A stretch of 32,002 nt of DNA from Chthoniobacteraceae bacterium. GTDB taxonomy: Bacteria > Verrucomicrobiota > Verrucomicrobiia > Chthoniobacterales > Chthoniobacteraceae. Positions 1 through 7,695 of this stretch are shown here, one piece after another. Position 1 is the stretch's first letter, and the number at the start of each line of letters is the position of its first letter. Where the stretch lies: contig CANIWM010000070.1 in assembly GCA_947471505.1 (NCBI GenBank), positions 1 through 32,002 on the forward strand. The letters are read 5' to 3'. A model generated the notes under the pieces. That model was not told the origin of the DNA. It did no database searches and was given only the letters and a program-made list of their open reading frames with translations. The position numbers and the translations under genes were made by a program.

Positions 1-137
1 AAACGGCAGTTGACCCCGTTTTTGAGGCCGAAAAATAGGGTATTTTACTCTGGAAATTGCCAACTGCGGAGCAGTTGAAAATCACTCACCCGTCCAAGGC
101 TCATTTTTCTCTGAAAATCCGTTCAACTGCCGTTTTT
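1..137. repeat. Imperfect palindromic element, MITE/REP-like
   Basis: A perfect 13-base inverted repeat lies at 1-13 (AAACGGCAGTTGA) and 123-135 (its reverse complement). Similarity continues inward imperfectly for roughly 20 more bases on each side. Exactly at the centre is a perfect hairpin: CAACTGC at 61-67, loop GGA, GCAGTTG at 71-77. The heptamer CAACTGC therefore occurs four times in alternating orientation. This architecture resembles a small non-autonomous transposable or REP-type element. The left edge may lie outside the window, since the right arm ends in a T run that would need extra A bases on the left. It contributes the first codons of the following open frame. No transposase is visible, so the mobile nature is inferred. 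Confidence 0.45.
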
Positions 138-452
138 AGGTTTAATGATCATGTGCCGGATTTGCTGGATGCGTTTGAGCGCAAACTGCGCGCCCGGCCC
201 GGTGGCGTTGCGGCAGCTATCGCGGACGAAAAAAAGAAGGCCGAGGGGGTCAAGCACGGGCTGCATCGCTGGCAGCAGGGCTACCGGTTGCAGGAGTACA
301 CGCAGGAGTTGGCGCATCTTCAGCTTTGCCTTTTCGATGAGTTGCAGTTGTTCACGGCGGAGCATTCCGAGTGCGGTTGTGAGATGATCCTTGAGGTGAG
401 TCGGGAGATGATTTTGCTGGTGAGCGATGCGACCGCCGAGAGCACGGCGTAG
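57..452 (+). CDS. Sensor histidine kinase, N-terminal part of an interrupted gene
   Basis: The frame opens with TTG at 57 and stops at TAG 450-452. From about residue 29 on (FNDHVPDLLDAFERKLRA, then HRWQQGYRLQEYTQEL) it resembles the RsbRD-like helical input domain found at the N-terminus of some bacterial sensor kinases. The first ~27 codons come from the palindromic element and do not look like this family, so the true N-terminus seems to be missing or replaced. After the TAG the same frame continues directly into the linker and kinase core (462-1298). The natural reading is one kinase gene broken by a nonsense codon. The TTG is only the most upstream start; GTG at 153 is possible. Whether any product is made is unclear. 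Confidence 0.6.
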   Translation: MPTAEQLKITHPSKAHFSLKIRSTAVFRFNDHVPDLLDAFERKLRARPGGVAAAIADEKKKAEGVKHGLHRWQQGYRLQEYTQELAHLQLCLFDELQLFTAEHSECGCEMILEVSREMILLVSDATAESTA

Positions 453-461
453 TATGAGCGG

Positions 462-1298
462 ATGCAGCAGGCGGAGGCAGCGGGCCGCATCGGCGACCTC
501 AAAAACGCGCTGGCCAGCATCAACGAAATCGAGCATCGCCGGGCCGCGCTCATTCATCAGGCCGTCCACGATTTGAGCAATGATGCGATGGGGGTGAGTC
601 TCACGGCCAATGTGTTGAGCCGCGAGGGGATCACGGAGTCGGATCGCGTGGGATTCACTGCCATCCTTGGTCGGGGAGTGGAAGCGATCACGGTGATGCT
701 GGGGGAGCTGATGGAGCTGGCGAGGCTCGAAGCGGGGCATGAGGAGCGGGAGCTTTCGCAGTTCGACGCGAGCACGCTCGTCCACGAACTTGCCGAGATT
801 AACCTCGCCGAAGCCGGGGAACGCGGCCTCTTTCTCAAGACGAACGGGCCTTCCGAATTCCCGGTGGAGGGCGACTGTCTGAGGGTGCGTCGGCTTTTGC
901 AAAATCTGCTGAAAAATGCGCTGAAATATACGGAGCGCGGCGGAGTGACGCTGAGCTGGGGCGAGGAGAAGGAGAATTGGTGGCTCATGGTGGAAGACAC
1001 GGGCAGCGGGATGTCGTCCGCGCCCGTCGCGGCCATGGTGGAAGGGCTCAAGGAGGCGACCGCCAGCGCGAGGGAATCGGACGAGAAGGCTGCGGAGGCT
1101 TCCGGTGAGTTCGCCCATGTGCTCGAGTCCGCAGAGACTGCGCCGGGGACCGGCATCACGGCCCTCCAAAAGCCCGGCGAAGGGGTGGGGCTTTCTATCG
1201 TGAAGCGGCTTTGCGAATTGCTCGACGCGAGTTTGGAAATGAGCAGCTCTGCGCAGACCGGCACGACATTTCGTGTCGTGCTGCCGCGCCGATATTGA
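462..1298 (+). CDS. Sensor histidine kinase, catalytic part (HisKA plus HATPase)
   Basis: This is the C-terminal 278 residues of a two-component sensor kinase. Seen in the sequence: a coiled linker (1-30), an H-box with the likely phospho-acceptor H36 in AVHDLSND, an N-box with N148 and N152, a G1 box DTGSG starting at D179, and a G2 box GVGL at 241-244. Between G1 and G2 is an unusually long Ala/Glu-rich segment (about 187-238). The frame is the same as 57-452, separated only by TAG and two further codons before the ATG at 462. That ATG has no convincing ribosome binding site, so independent expression is doubtful. No response regulator is adjacent. Family assignment is sure; functionality is not. 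Confidence 0.75.
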   Translation: MQQAEAAGRIGDLKNALASINEIEHRRAALIHQAVHDLSNDAMGVSLTANVLSREGITESDRVGFTAILGRGVEAITVMLGELMELARLEAGHEERELSQFDASTLVHELAEINLAEAGERGLFLKTNGPSEFPVEGDCLRVRRLLQNLLKNALKYTERGGVTLSWGEEKENWWLMVEDTGSGMSSAPVAAMVEGLKEATASARESDEKAAEASGEFAHVLESAETAPGTGITALQKPGEGVGLSIVKRLCELLDASLEMSSSAQTGTTFRVVLPRRY

Positions 1299-1367
1299 GG
1301 GGCGATGTGAATTGAGTTTCGGAAGGCGATTTACTTCCCCATTTCATCCGTACATCGTCCGCGCTCC

Positions 1368-2819
1368 ATGAAGTTTTCTTGGCTCCTTATCTCCGCTCTC
1401 GCCGTCTCTAGCGCCTTTGCGCAGCAGGCGGAAATCCGCAAGTCTCTCGCCCGTATCAATAATACGGCGCAGGAGTTTAACTACCGAGTGCCGTGGCTGC
1501 CGGGGGCGATCGGCGGGGGCTCGGGCACGGGCTGGGCGGTGGCGAAGGACCGGCTGATGACGAATGCGCACGTCGTGTCGAATGCGCGGCTGCTCACGGT
1601 GGAAAAAGAGGGCGACCCGAAGAAGTATGTGGCCACGGTGGAGTTCATCGCGCACGACTGCGACTTAGCGATGCTGAAGGTGGAGGACAAGGATTTTTGG
1701 AAAGAGGTGAAGCCGTTCCCTATCGGCGGGGTGCCGGAGATTGAGACGACGGTTTCGGTGTATGGATACCCGATTGGCGGCGACCGGCTGAGCGTGACGC
1801 GCGGGGTGGTTTCGCGGATTGATTTTCGCACGTATTCGCACTCGGTGATGGACTCGCATTTGTGCATCCAGATCGATGCGGCGATTAACCCCGGCAACTC
1901 GGGAGGCCCGGTTTTGCAGGACGGGAAGGTGGTGGGCGTGGCGTTCCAGGGCTTCACGGGGGATGTGGCGCAGAATGTCGGCTATATGATCCCGACGCCG
2001 GTGGTGCGCCACTTTTTGAAGGATGTTTCGGACGGAAAGTATGACCGGTATGTGGACCTCAGCCTGACGACTTTCCCGCTGCAAAATCCGGCGCACCGCA
2101 AGGCGCTGGGCCTGCCCGATGATGATCGCGGCGTGGTGGTGACGGAGGTGGGCAGCGCGAGCGTGTGCTATGAGCATCTCATGGCGGGCGACGTTCTTTT
2201 GAAAATCGATAACGTGGACATCGCCAGCGACGGGCTCGTGCAGCTTGAGGGCGAGCGCGTCATCCTCGCGGAGGTCGCGGAGCGGAAGTATAAAGGCGAC
2301 GTGGTGAAGTTCGACATCCTGCGGGGCGGGAAGCCGATGAAGCAGGAGGTGACGTTCAAAGTGCCTTTCCCTTACACGCATCAGGCGAACAGCTATGTGC
2401 CGCCGCGCTACGTGATGAATGCGGGGCTGCTCTTCCAGCCGCTGAACCGGAATTTGATGGCGGCGTATCAGTTCCAAAATCCGCGCGTGATGTATTTCTT
2501 CACGCACTTTGTGGACGATGAGCTTTATAAGGACCGCGACGAGGCCATCGTGCTCACGGCGCTGCTGCCGGACCCGATCAATACTTACCTCGATGAGTTT
2601 CGCGAGGGCATCGTGGAGTCGGTGAATGGGAAGGCGATTCGCAATATGAAGGAGCTGGCGGATGCGTTTGAGCAAAAGACGGAGCAGCTCGTCATTGAGT
2701 TTGAGGGGCTGGGTCGCCCGCTGGTGCTGAATGCCGCCGATGTGGAGGCCGCGAAGGAGCGCATCCGCAAACGCTACAACGTCCAGCGCGAGGCGAATAT
2801 CGCGGAGGGAATCGAGTAA
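1368..2819 (+). CDS. Secreted HtrA/Deg-type serine protease with PDZ domains
   Basis: A 483-residue exported trypsin-like protease. A signal peptide ends near residue 18 (SSAFA-QQ). The catalytic triad is intact: H68 in TNAHVV, D99 in CDLAMLKV, and S178 in NPGNSGGPV. A first PDZ domain spans roughly 240-330 (GVVVTEVGSAS, AGDVLLKIDNV). A second, weaker PDZ-like segment lies near 410-465 (VESVNGKAIRNMKEL). The long C-terminal part between and around the PDZ domains resembles the plant Deg/bacterial Deg-like proteases more than short DegP. It probably acts in periplasmic protein quality control or regulated proteolysis; the substrate is unknown. The next gene starts 6 bases downstream and is its inactive paralogue, so the two are very likely co-transcribed. 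Confidence 0.9.
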   Translation: MKFSWLLISALAVSSAFAQQAEIRKSLARINNTAQEFNYRVPWLPGAIGGGSGTGWAVAKDRLMTNAHVVSNARLLTVEKEGDPKKYVATVEFIAHDCDLAMLKVEDKDFWKEVKPFPIGGVPEIETTVSVYGYPIGGDRLSVTRGVVSRIDFRTYSHSVMDSHLCIQIDAAINPGNSGGPVLQDGKVVGVAFQGFTGDVAQNVGYMIPTPVVRHFLKDVSDGKYDRYVDLSLTTFPLQNPAHRKALGLPDDDRGVVVTEVGSASVCYEHLMAGDVLLKIDNVDIASDGLVQLEGERVILAEVAERKYKGDVVKFDILRGGKPMKQEVTFKVPFPYTHQANSYVPPRYVMNAGLLFQPLNRNLMAAYQFQNPRVMYFFTHFVDDELYKDRDEAIVLTALLPDPINTYLDEFREGIVESVNGKAIRNMKELADAFEQKTEQLVIEFEGLGRPLVLNAADVEAAKERIRKRYNVQREANIAEGIE

Positions 2820-2825
2820 CTTTTT

Positions 2826-4280
2826 ATGAAACGGAATATCTTTTTTGCCATCGCCGCCCTCGCCACGCTGTCACTCCACGCGGAGGAAAAACTCAGCGTC
2901 GTGCGCGTGAATATCACCAGCCAGCCGTGGGACTTCCTGCGCCCGTGGGGGAAGAAACAGCCGACGACAAAGCGCGCCATCGGGGCGGTGCTGGAGGGCG
3001 GGAAAGTGCTCGTCACCGGCGACCTCGCAGGGAACGCCGCGTTTGTGGAGTTTGAGGCCGCAGAGGGCGGACGCAAGGTGCCCGCGACGGTCGAGTTTGT
3101 GGACTACGAGGCGAACCTCGCGCTGCTCAAGACGGACGACGCGGAGTTCATGAAAGGCATCCCGCAGCTCGCGGTCGCAGAGAGCAGTCTCGGCGACGTG
3201 CTGACCGTGTGGCAGCTCGAAAGCAACGGCCGCCTGCTGAAGACGGACGGCCCGCTCACCACGGCGGAGAACTTCGCGTATCCCGTGGACGGCGCATTTT
3301 TGATCTACCGCATGACGGTGCAGCTCCAGGGCCGCGACAGCAGCTTCACGCTCCCCGTCGTCCACGATGGCAAGCTCACCGGCGTCCTCATGGCCTACGA
3401 CAACGCCTCGAACAACGCGAACCTCGTCCCCGCGCCGCTGATCCAGCATTTTCTCAAGGATGCTGCGGATGGGAAATACGACGGCTTCCCGCGCGCAGGC
3501 TACGGCATGAGCGCCATGCGCGACCCCGCCCTCCGGCGCTACGCGAAAGTGCCCGCCGAGGTGACAGGCGGCGTCTTTATCAACAACATCGCAAAGGACG
3601 GCCCCGCTGCAAAAGCGGGCATGAAAAAGGGCGACGTCCTCGTCGGGATAGACGACCTCGCCGTGGACCAAGACGGCAATTTCCCCCACCCGAAATACGG
3701 CAAGATTCCCGCAGGCCACATTTTCAGCACCATGCACTTCGTGGGCGACACCGTGAAGCTGCACATCCTCCGCGAAGGCGTCGCGCAGACGCTCGATGCC
3801 ACGCTCGCCCGCCGCGCACCGTCGGACTACGTGATTGATCCTTACATCATGGACAAAGCGCCGCGCTTCTACGTGCTGGGCGGGCTCGTGTTGCAAGAAG
3901 TCTCGCGGCAGATGCTCCGGGAATTTGGCGCAGACTGGCTCCGCCGCGCCCCCGAGCGCGCCGTGTATATGGACCGCTACCAGAACGAGCTTTTCGAGGA
4001 CGGGCCGAAGAAGATTGTCTTCCTCACGCGCGTCCTGCCGACCCCGGCGACCGTGGGCTATGAAGAAGTGACCAGCATCCGAGTCACGAAGATCAACGGT
4101 GTAGAACTGCAAAGCCTCACCGACGTGCCCGCCGCGCTGGAGAAACCGATGAACGGCTTCCACAAAGTCGAGTTCGACGAAGACCCAAAAACCATCTACC
4201 TCGACGCCGCGCAAGTCACCGCCGTAGAGCAGCAAGTGCAGCAGCAATACCGGCTCCCGACGCTCAAGCGGCTGGAGTAG
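2826..4280 (+). CDS. HtrA-like pseudoprotease with PDZ domains
   Basis: 484 residues with the same layout as the preceding protease, including a signal peptide ending near residue 19 (LSLHA-EE). Aligning the two by eye, all three catalytic positions are changed: His becomes L67 (VLVTGDLAG replaces LMTNAHVV), Asp becomes N97 (ANLALLKT), and Ser becomes F174 (RDSSFTLPVV replaces NPGNSGGPV). The PDZ domain is well kept (GGVFINNIAKDGPAAKAG, then KKGDVLVGIDDL, about 245-330), and a second PDZ-like segment is near 415-465. The frame is intact with normal base use, so this looks like a maintained pseudoenzyme, not a decaying copy. It could modulate, scaffold or present substrates to the active partner; that role is inference. 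Confidence 0.85.
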   Translation: MKRNIFFAIAALATLSLHAEEKLSVVRVNITSQPWDFLRPWGKKQPTTKRAIGAVLEGGKVLVTGDLAGNAAFVEFEAAEGGRKVPATVEFVDYEANLALLKTDDAEFMKGIPQLAVAESSLGDVLTVWQLESNGRLLKTDGPLTTAENFAYPVDGAFLIYRMTVQLQGRDSSFTLPVVHDGKLTGVLMAYDNASNNANLVPAPLIQHFLKDAADGKYDGFPRAGYGMSAMRDPALRRYAKVPAEVTGGVFINNIAKDGPAAKAGMKKGDVLVGIDDLAVDQDGNFPHPKYGKIPAGHIFSTMHFVGDTVKLHILREGVAQTLDATLARRAPSDYVIDPYIMDKAPRFYVLGGLVLQEVSRQMLREFGADWLRRAPERAVYMDRYQNELFEDGPKKIVFLTRVLPTPATVGYEEVTSIRVTKINGVELQSLTDVPAALEKPMNGFHKVEFDEDPKTIYLDAAQVTAVEQQVQQQYRLPTLKRLE

Positions 4281-4380
4281 CGCCCATCGCATCATGTGGA
4301 CGCCGGAAAGTTCAACCTTCGCGCAGAGGCCCGCGGCTGGCGAGGCGTGTAGTGGGACGGTAGGCGTTGCTGTGCGGCTC

Positions 4381-4902
4381 GTGAAACGGACACTCACCAG
4401 CTTTTTTCTCATTGCGACGGCCAGCACGCTATTCGCTGGTGAGTCGGCACTCACGCAGACATTCCAGCCGCTCGATGGCTTAGGTGCGGGCAGGGTCATC
4501 ATCGCGCCTGTCATGTGCTACGATTGGTATGCTCACTCAGGTTGGCACGCTGCGATTGGACTGATTACCGCTAAGAACATCCCGCCGACGAACGCGCCCA
4601 AACCAATCGAAGACACTAACGCCGCTTCGGCGTGCGGCCTCTCACTAGATGCTGGCGAGGATGCCGCAGGGCACATCACCGTTACCCTCGATTGCCGTGC
4701 ATTACAGGTCCCACAGCGGCTCGGTTGCACTGAGTTGCAGATAGTCGGAGCAACGCTTGAGTGTTTGCGACAGGTTGCTGGTCCCAAGCTCAACAGCATC
4801 ACAATCCAAGCCACGCTCAAACCCAACGGACAAGAGGCGATCCAGAAGCTCATCGCGGCGTTTATCAAGCATCCCAAAGACAAGGAGTTCCAATGGAAAT
4901 AG
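4381..4902 (+). CDS. Exported protein of unknown function
   Basis: I do not recognise this family. With the GTG start at 4381 the 173-residue product begins VKRTLTSFFLIATAST and has a clean signal peptide with a likely cleavage after LFA near residue 19. An ATG at 4294 is in frame, but it would put 29 polar residues before the signal, so I reject it. The mature part has four cysteines and no obvious catalytic motif, and ends in a lysine-rich stretch (HPKDKEFQWK). It lies 100 bases after the HtrA pair and 7 bases before another small membrane-anchored protein, with which it may form an operon. Confidence 0.6.
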   Translation: MKRTLTSFFLIATASTLFAGESALTQTFQPLDGLGAGRVIIAPVMCYDWYAHSGWHAAIGLITAKNIPPTNAPKPIEDTNAASACGLSLDAGEDAAGHITVTLDCRALQVPQRLGCTELQIVGATLECLRQVAGPKLNSITIQATLKPNGQEAIQKLIAAFIKHPKDKEFQWK

Positions 4903-4909
4903 CCGCCAC

Positions 4910-5257
4910 GTGAAACGAAAGCTCGTCATCGCCGCTCTCGTCTTGCTCGCCCTTTTCGCGTGTGGCGCGGTCTATGTCCTCTGGCCTCTTCGCACAGTTC
5001 GTCAGCTTCGAGCGCGTTATCAGCAGGTTCAGCCTGACATGACTGCCGAGCAGGTTACGGCACTCATGGCGTATCGCAGCGACAACGTAAGCGCAGGTTG
5101 GTTCCCCGCGTGGGACGACACTTCGCTCCCGCCAGCAGAGGCATCACGCATCACGTCTGCCATTCGCTATTCCGTCCGCACCCGTTTTCTACCAGTGTCC
5201 TACGAGTTCACCTTCGACGCACAGCATCGGGTTGTCGGCAGACACATTTACGACTAA
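4910..5257 (+). CDS. Small membrane-anchored or lipoprotein-like protein
   Basis: 115 residues from a GTG start at 4910, which follows the previous stop by 7 bases and has the same opening (VKR) as its neighbour. One hydrophobic N-terminal segment (about 5-25) contains LFAC, a weak lipobox-like site, so it is either a lipoprotein or an inner-membrane anchored protein. The motif PDMTAEQVTALM resembles the short helix seen in SmpA/OmlA-type outer-membrane assembly lipoproteins, where a similar phrase precedes a small beta sheet. That similarity is too short for a firm call. A longer frame extends upstream to 4757, but it overlaps the previous gene and lacks the signal-like N-terminus. Confidence 0.55.
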   Translation: MKRKLVIAALVLLALFACGAVYVLWPLRTVRQLRARYQQVQPDMTAEQVTALMAYRSDNVSAGWFPAWDDTSLPPAEASRITSAIRYSVRTRFLPVSYEFTFDAQHRVVGRHIYD

Positions 5258-5288
5258 CTCCAATAACCGCCTCCTGAAAACGGGCGGA

Positions 5289-5315
5289 TTGACCCGCCGC
5301 CTCTTGAGCGATACT
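5289..5315 (+). promoter_or_regulatory. Candidate promoter and operator of the toxin-antitoxin pair
   Basis: TTGACC at 5289-5294 matches five of six bases of a sigma-70 -35 box. GATACT at 5310-5315 (15-base spacer) or TACTCT at 5312-5317 (17-base spacer) could be the -10 box. The inverted repeat GGCGG-N6-CCGCC at 5283-5298 covers the -35 region, which would suit autorepression by the antitoxin. The antitoxin ATG follows at 5324, so the leader would be very short. This is a pattern match only. Confidence 0.3.
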
Positions 5316-5323
5316 CTCTGACC

Positions 5324-5536
5324 ATGCACGCCATCGAATTTACCGCCGAATTAAGCGACTCACGGACGCTGCTTGTCCCCCAAGAGGTCGCCGACCAACT
5401 TCCGAAGACAGGCAGAGCACGTATTATCGTTCTGACCGAGGAACTGAACGGGGATACCGATTGGCGCATGGGGGCATACCAGCAGTTCCTCCGCGATGAC
5501 TCGCCGGAGGACGCCATCTACGACTCCTGCCAGTAA
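5324..5536 (+). CDS. Antitoxin of a MazF/PemK-type pair
   Basis: 70 residues, located immediately before a MazF/PemK-like toxin and overlapping it by one base (TAATG at 5534-5538), the classic arrangement of type II toxin-antitoxin operons. The N-terminal half (EFTAELSDSRTLLVPQEVA) looks like a small beta-strand DNA-binding or AbrB-like piece. The C-terminal half is acidic (DDSPEDAIYDS), as expected for a toxin-binding tail. Its identity rests mostly on context; the sequence alone does not identify a named antitoxin family. Confidence 0.65.
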   Translation: MHAIEFTAELSDSRTLLVPQEVADQLPKTGRARIIVLTEELNGDTDWRMGAYQQFLRDDSPEDAIYDSCQ

Positions 5537-5847
5537 TGTTTGGGGAGGTTTTCATTTGTCAGTTTCCGTTCACATCGGGAACCGGGAGCAAGATTCGTCC
5601 GGCGCTTGTGCTTTTCGACCTTGAGGAGGATGCCGTCATCTGTCGCGTTACCTCAGTGAATCGCACCGGGGCTCTCGATGTCACACTTAACGACTGGAAG
5701 GTAGCTGGACTGCTCAAGCCCTCGGTCGCGCGTCTCGACCGACTTGTGACCGCAGAGAAGACTATTTTTCTTCGGCGTCTTGGTGTGTTGAGCGCGGCAG
5801 ATTTGGCAGCCGTCCGCGATACGTGGAACGCGCACATGACACTATGA
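5536..5847 (+). CDS. MazF/PemK-family toxin (predicted endoribonuclease)
   Basis: 103 residues with family hallmarks: an N-terminal strand GEVFICQFPFT, the KIRPALVL motif that carries the conserved Arg-Pro, and a C-terminal segment RLDRLVTAEKTIFLRRLGVLS typical of PemK-like proteins. Members usually cleave mRNA and are neutralised by the upstream antitoxin. Translation is probably coupled to the antitoxin through the one-base overlap. Cleavage specificity cannot be read from the sequence. Confidence 0.8.
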   Translation: MFGEVFICQFPFTSGTGSKIRPALVLFDLEEDAVICRVTSVNRTGALDVTLNDWKVAGLLKPSVARLDRLVTAEKTIFLRRLGVLSAADLAAVRDTWNAHMTL

Positions 5848-5908
5848 GCGCAACGCCTCCTGCGGTGAGGTTGTTGCTCTAAAATCCCAACTCTAGCTCT
5901 TTGTAACG

Positions 5909-7540
5909 ATGCCTTGGTCCCAGAACTACGATCCGCTCCACTCGCTCGCGGCCTCTACGCTGGTCGCGGCTATCCCCGTTGTCTTGCTGCTGGCGCTGCT
6001 GGCGTTCTGGCATGTCCGCGCACACTACGCGGCGCTTTGCGGGCTGGCGTCGGCGCTGGCTGTGGCGGTGTTTATTTTCAAAATGCCCGTGCAACTTGGA
6101 TTGGCAGCGGCGGGGTATGGGGCGGCGTTTGGGTTGTTCCCGATTGGGTGGATTGTGCTGAATGCGGTGTTCATTTATCAGCTCTCGGTGGCGTCGGGGA
6201 CGTTTGATCAGCTCAAGGATCAAATCGCGGCGTTGGCGGGCGACCGGCGGATTCAGGCGTTGCTCATCGCGTTTTGTTTTGGGGCGTTCATCGAGGGTTG
6301 CGCGGGGTTTGGTGCGCCGGTGGCGATCAGCGGGGCGATGCTCATCGGGCTCGGGTTTAAGCCGCTGGAGGCGGCGAAGCTGGCGCTTATTGGCAACACT
6401 GCGCCGGTGGCGTTTGGGAGTGTAGGCATCCCTCTCATCACGCTCGCAAACGTGACGGGGCTGGACGTGATGCAGCTCAGCGCGATGTGCGGGCGGCAGC
6501 TCCCGTTCTTCTCGCTCATCGTCCCGTTTTGGCTCGTCGCCGCACAAGTCGGCTGGCGCGGGATGGTGGAAGTCTGGCCCGCCTGCCTCGTCTGCGGCGC
6601 ATCGTTCGCCGCCACGCAGTTCGCTGTGAGTAATTACCACGGCCCGTGGCTGGTGGACATCGTCGCCGGGATTGTCGCGATGCTGTCGCTCGTGCTGCTG
6701 TTGCGCTTTTGGGGCCACAAATCACAACCCACCAATCACCAGTCACATTCTGCGCGCCCGTGGCTCCCGTGGCTCGTGCTCTCGCTCGTCGTCGGGCTAT
6801 GGACGACACCTTTCGCCAAGACGCTGCTGAACGGCTACGCGCCCTCCGTGAAGGCCGTGAGCACATGGCAAGCGCCCATTTTCCCCGTGCCCGCGCTCGC
6901 GGGAAATGTGCTGAAAGTCCCGCCCGTCGCGCCGAAGCCAGAGCTGGAAAAAGCGGCGTTCACTTTCAACTACCTCTCCGCCACCGGCACCGCGCTGCTC
7001 CTCGCGGGATTCCTCTCCGCCGCGATGCTCGGCATGAGGCTGCGCGACACGCTGCGCATCTACGGGCAGACGCTCCTACGCGTGCGTCTCTCGCTGCTCA
7101 CTATCGCGCTGATGATGGCGCTCGGCTTCACCACGCGCTACTCCGGCACGGATACGACGATGGGCCTCGCCTTCGCCGCGACGGGCTCGTGGTTCCCGTT
7201 CTTCTCCCCACTCCTCGGCTGGCTCGGCGTCGCGCTGACCGGCAGCGATACGTCGTCGAATGTGCTCTTCGGCAACCTCCAAAAAATTACCGCCGAGCAG
7301 ACAGGCATCTCGCCCATTTTGACCTGCGCGGCGAACAGCTCCGGCGGCGTCATGGGGAAAATGATTGATGCCCAAAGCATCGTCGTCGCACAGACCGCTA
7401 TCGGCAGCGCGCCCGATGCGCCGGACGCTGGGACCATCCTGCGAGCGGTCTTTTGGCACAGTATCGCGTTGGCGTCGCTCGTAGGAGTGCTCGTGTGGCT
7501 GCAAGCCCGGGTGTGGCCGTGGATGATTCCCGGCGGTTGA
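5909..7540 (+). CDS. lldP: L-lactate permease (LctP family)
   Basis: A 543-residue polytopic membrane protein, close to the usual 530-560 of the family. Hallmarks visible are the opening [10 protein letters not shown], the loop [16 protein letters not shown], the segment [14 protein letters not shown], and the C-terminal stretch containing [19 protein letters not shown] and [11 protein letters not shown]. The family imports lactate and sometimes glycolate with protons. No lactate dehydrogenase gene is nearby. A short G-poor tract at 6716-6750 inserts a polar phrase ([12 protein letters not shown]) between membrane helices. The reading frame is intact across it. Confidence 0.92.
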   Translation: MPWSQNYDPLHSLAASTLVAAIPVVLLLALLAFWHVRAHYAALCGLASALAVAVFIFKMPVQLGLAAAGYGAAFGLFPIGWIVLNAVFIYQLSVASGTFDQLKDQIAALAGDRRIQALLIAFCFGAFIEGCAGFGAPVAISGAMLIGLGFKPLEAAKLALIGNTAPVAFGSVGIPLITLANVTGLDVMQLSAMCGRQLPFFSLIVPFWLVAAQVGWRGMVEVWPACLVCGASFAATQFAVSNYHGPWLVDIVAGIVAMLSLVLLLRFWGHKSQPTNHQSHSARPWLPWLVLSLVVGLWTTPFAKTLLNGYAPSVKAVSTWQAPIFPVPALAGNVLKVPPVAPKPELEKAAFTFNYLSATGTALLLAGFLSAAMLGMRLRDTLRIYGQTLLRVRLSLLTIALMMALGFTTRYSGTDTTMGLAFAATGSWFPFFSPLLGWLGVALTGSDTSSNVLFGNLQKITAEQTGISPILTCAANSSGGVMGKMIDAQSIVVAQTAIGSAPDAPDAGTILRAVFWHSIALASLVGVLVWLQARVWPWMIPGG

Positions 7541-7662
7541 AAGAAAAACGCAGAATACTTGTTGCCAGATTTTCGATGGCGGCTAAAACGGTCTCAGAGT
7601 TCGTTGCAAAACGAACACAACACGTTCTGGGGGGAACAGCGGCTCTCTGTTGACTTTCGTCA

Positions 7663-7683
7663 GCGGGGGGCCGCAATTTTTTT
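7663..7683 (+). terminator. Weak terminator-like hairpin after the lactate permease
   Basis: A 4-base-pair stem GCGG/CCGC with a GGGG loop is followed by AATTTTTTT. It lies between the convergent ends of the permease (stop at 7540) and the glycosyltransferase (stop at 7696). The T run is good but the stem is short. The rest of 7541-7695 shows no gene. Confidence 0.35.
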
Positions 7684-7695
7684 GTCCTGATTGGT

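Noticed and set aside
450-452. Recoding of TAG as an amino acid
   Set aside because: Other genes in the window, including murJ and the Ser/Thr kinase, end in TAG, so it is an ordinary stop here, and no recoding structure is seen.
2871-4514. Long minus-strand open frame (547 codons) opposite the pseudoprotease
   Set aside because: It mirrors the codon structure of the sense gene, is rich in His, Val, Arg and Glu without any domain, and spans a gene boundary.
7634-7650. Second hairpin AACAG-N7-CTGTT after the lactate permease
   Set aside because: Short stem and no T tract; judged too weak to annotate.
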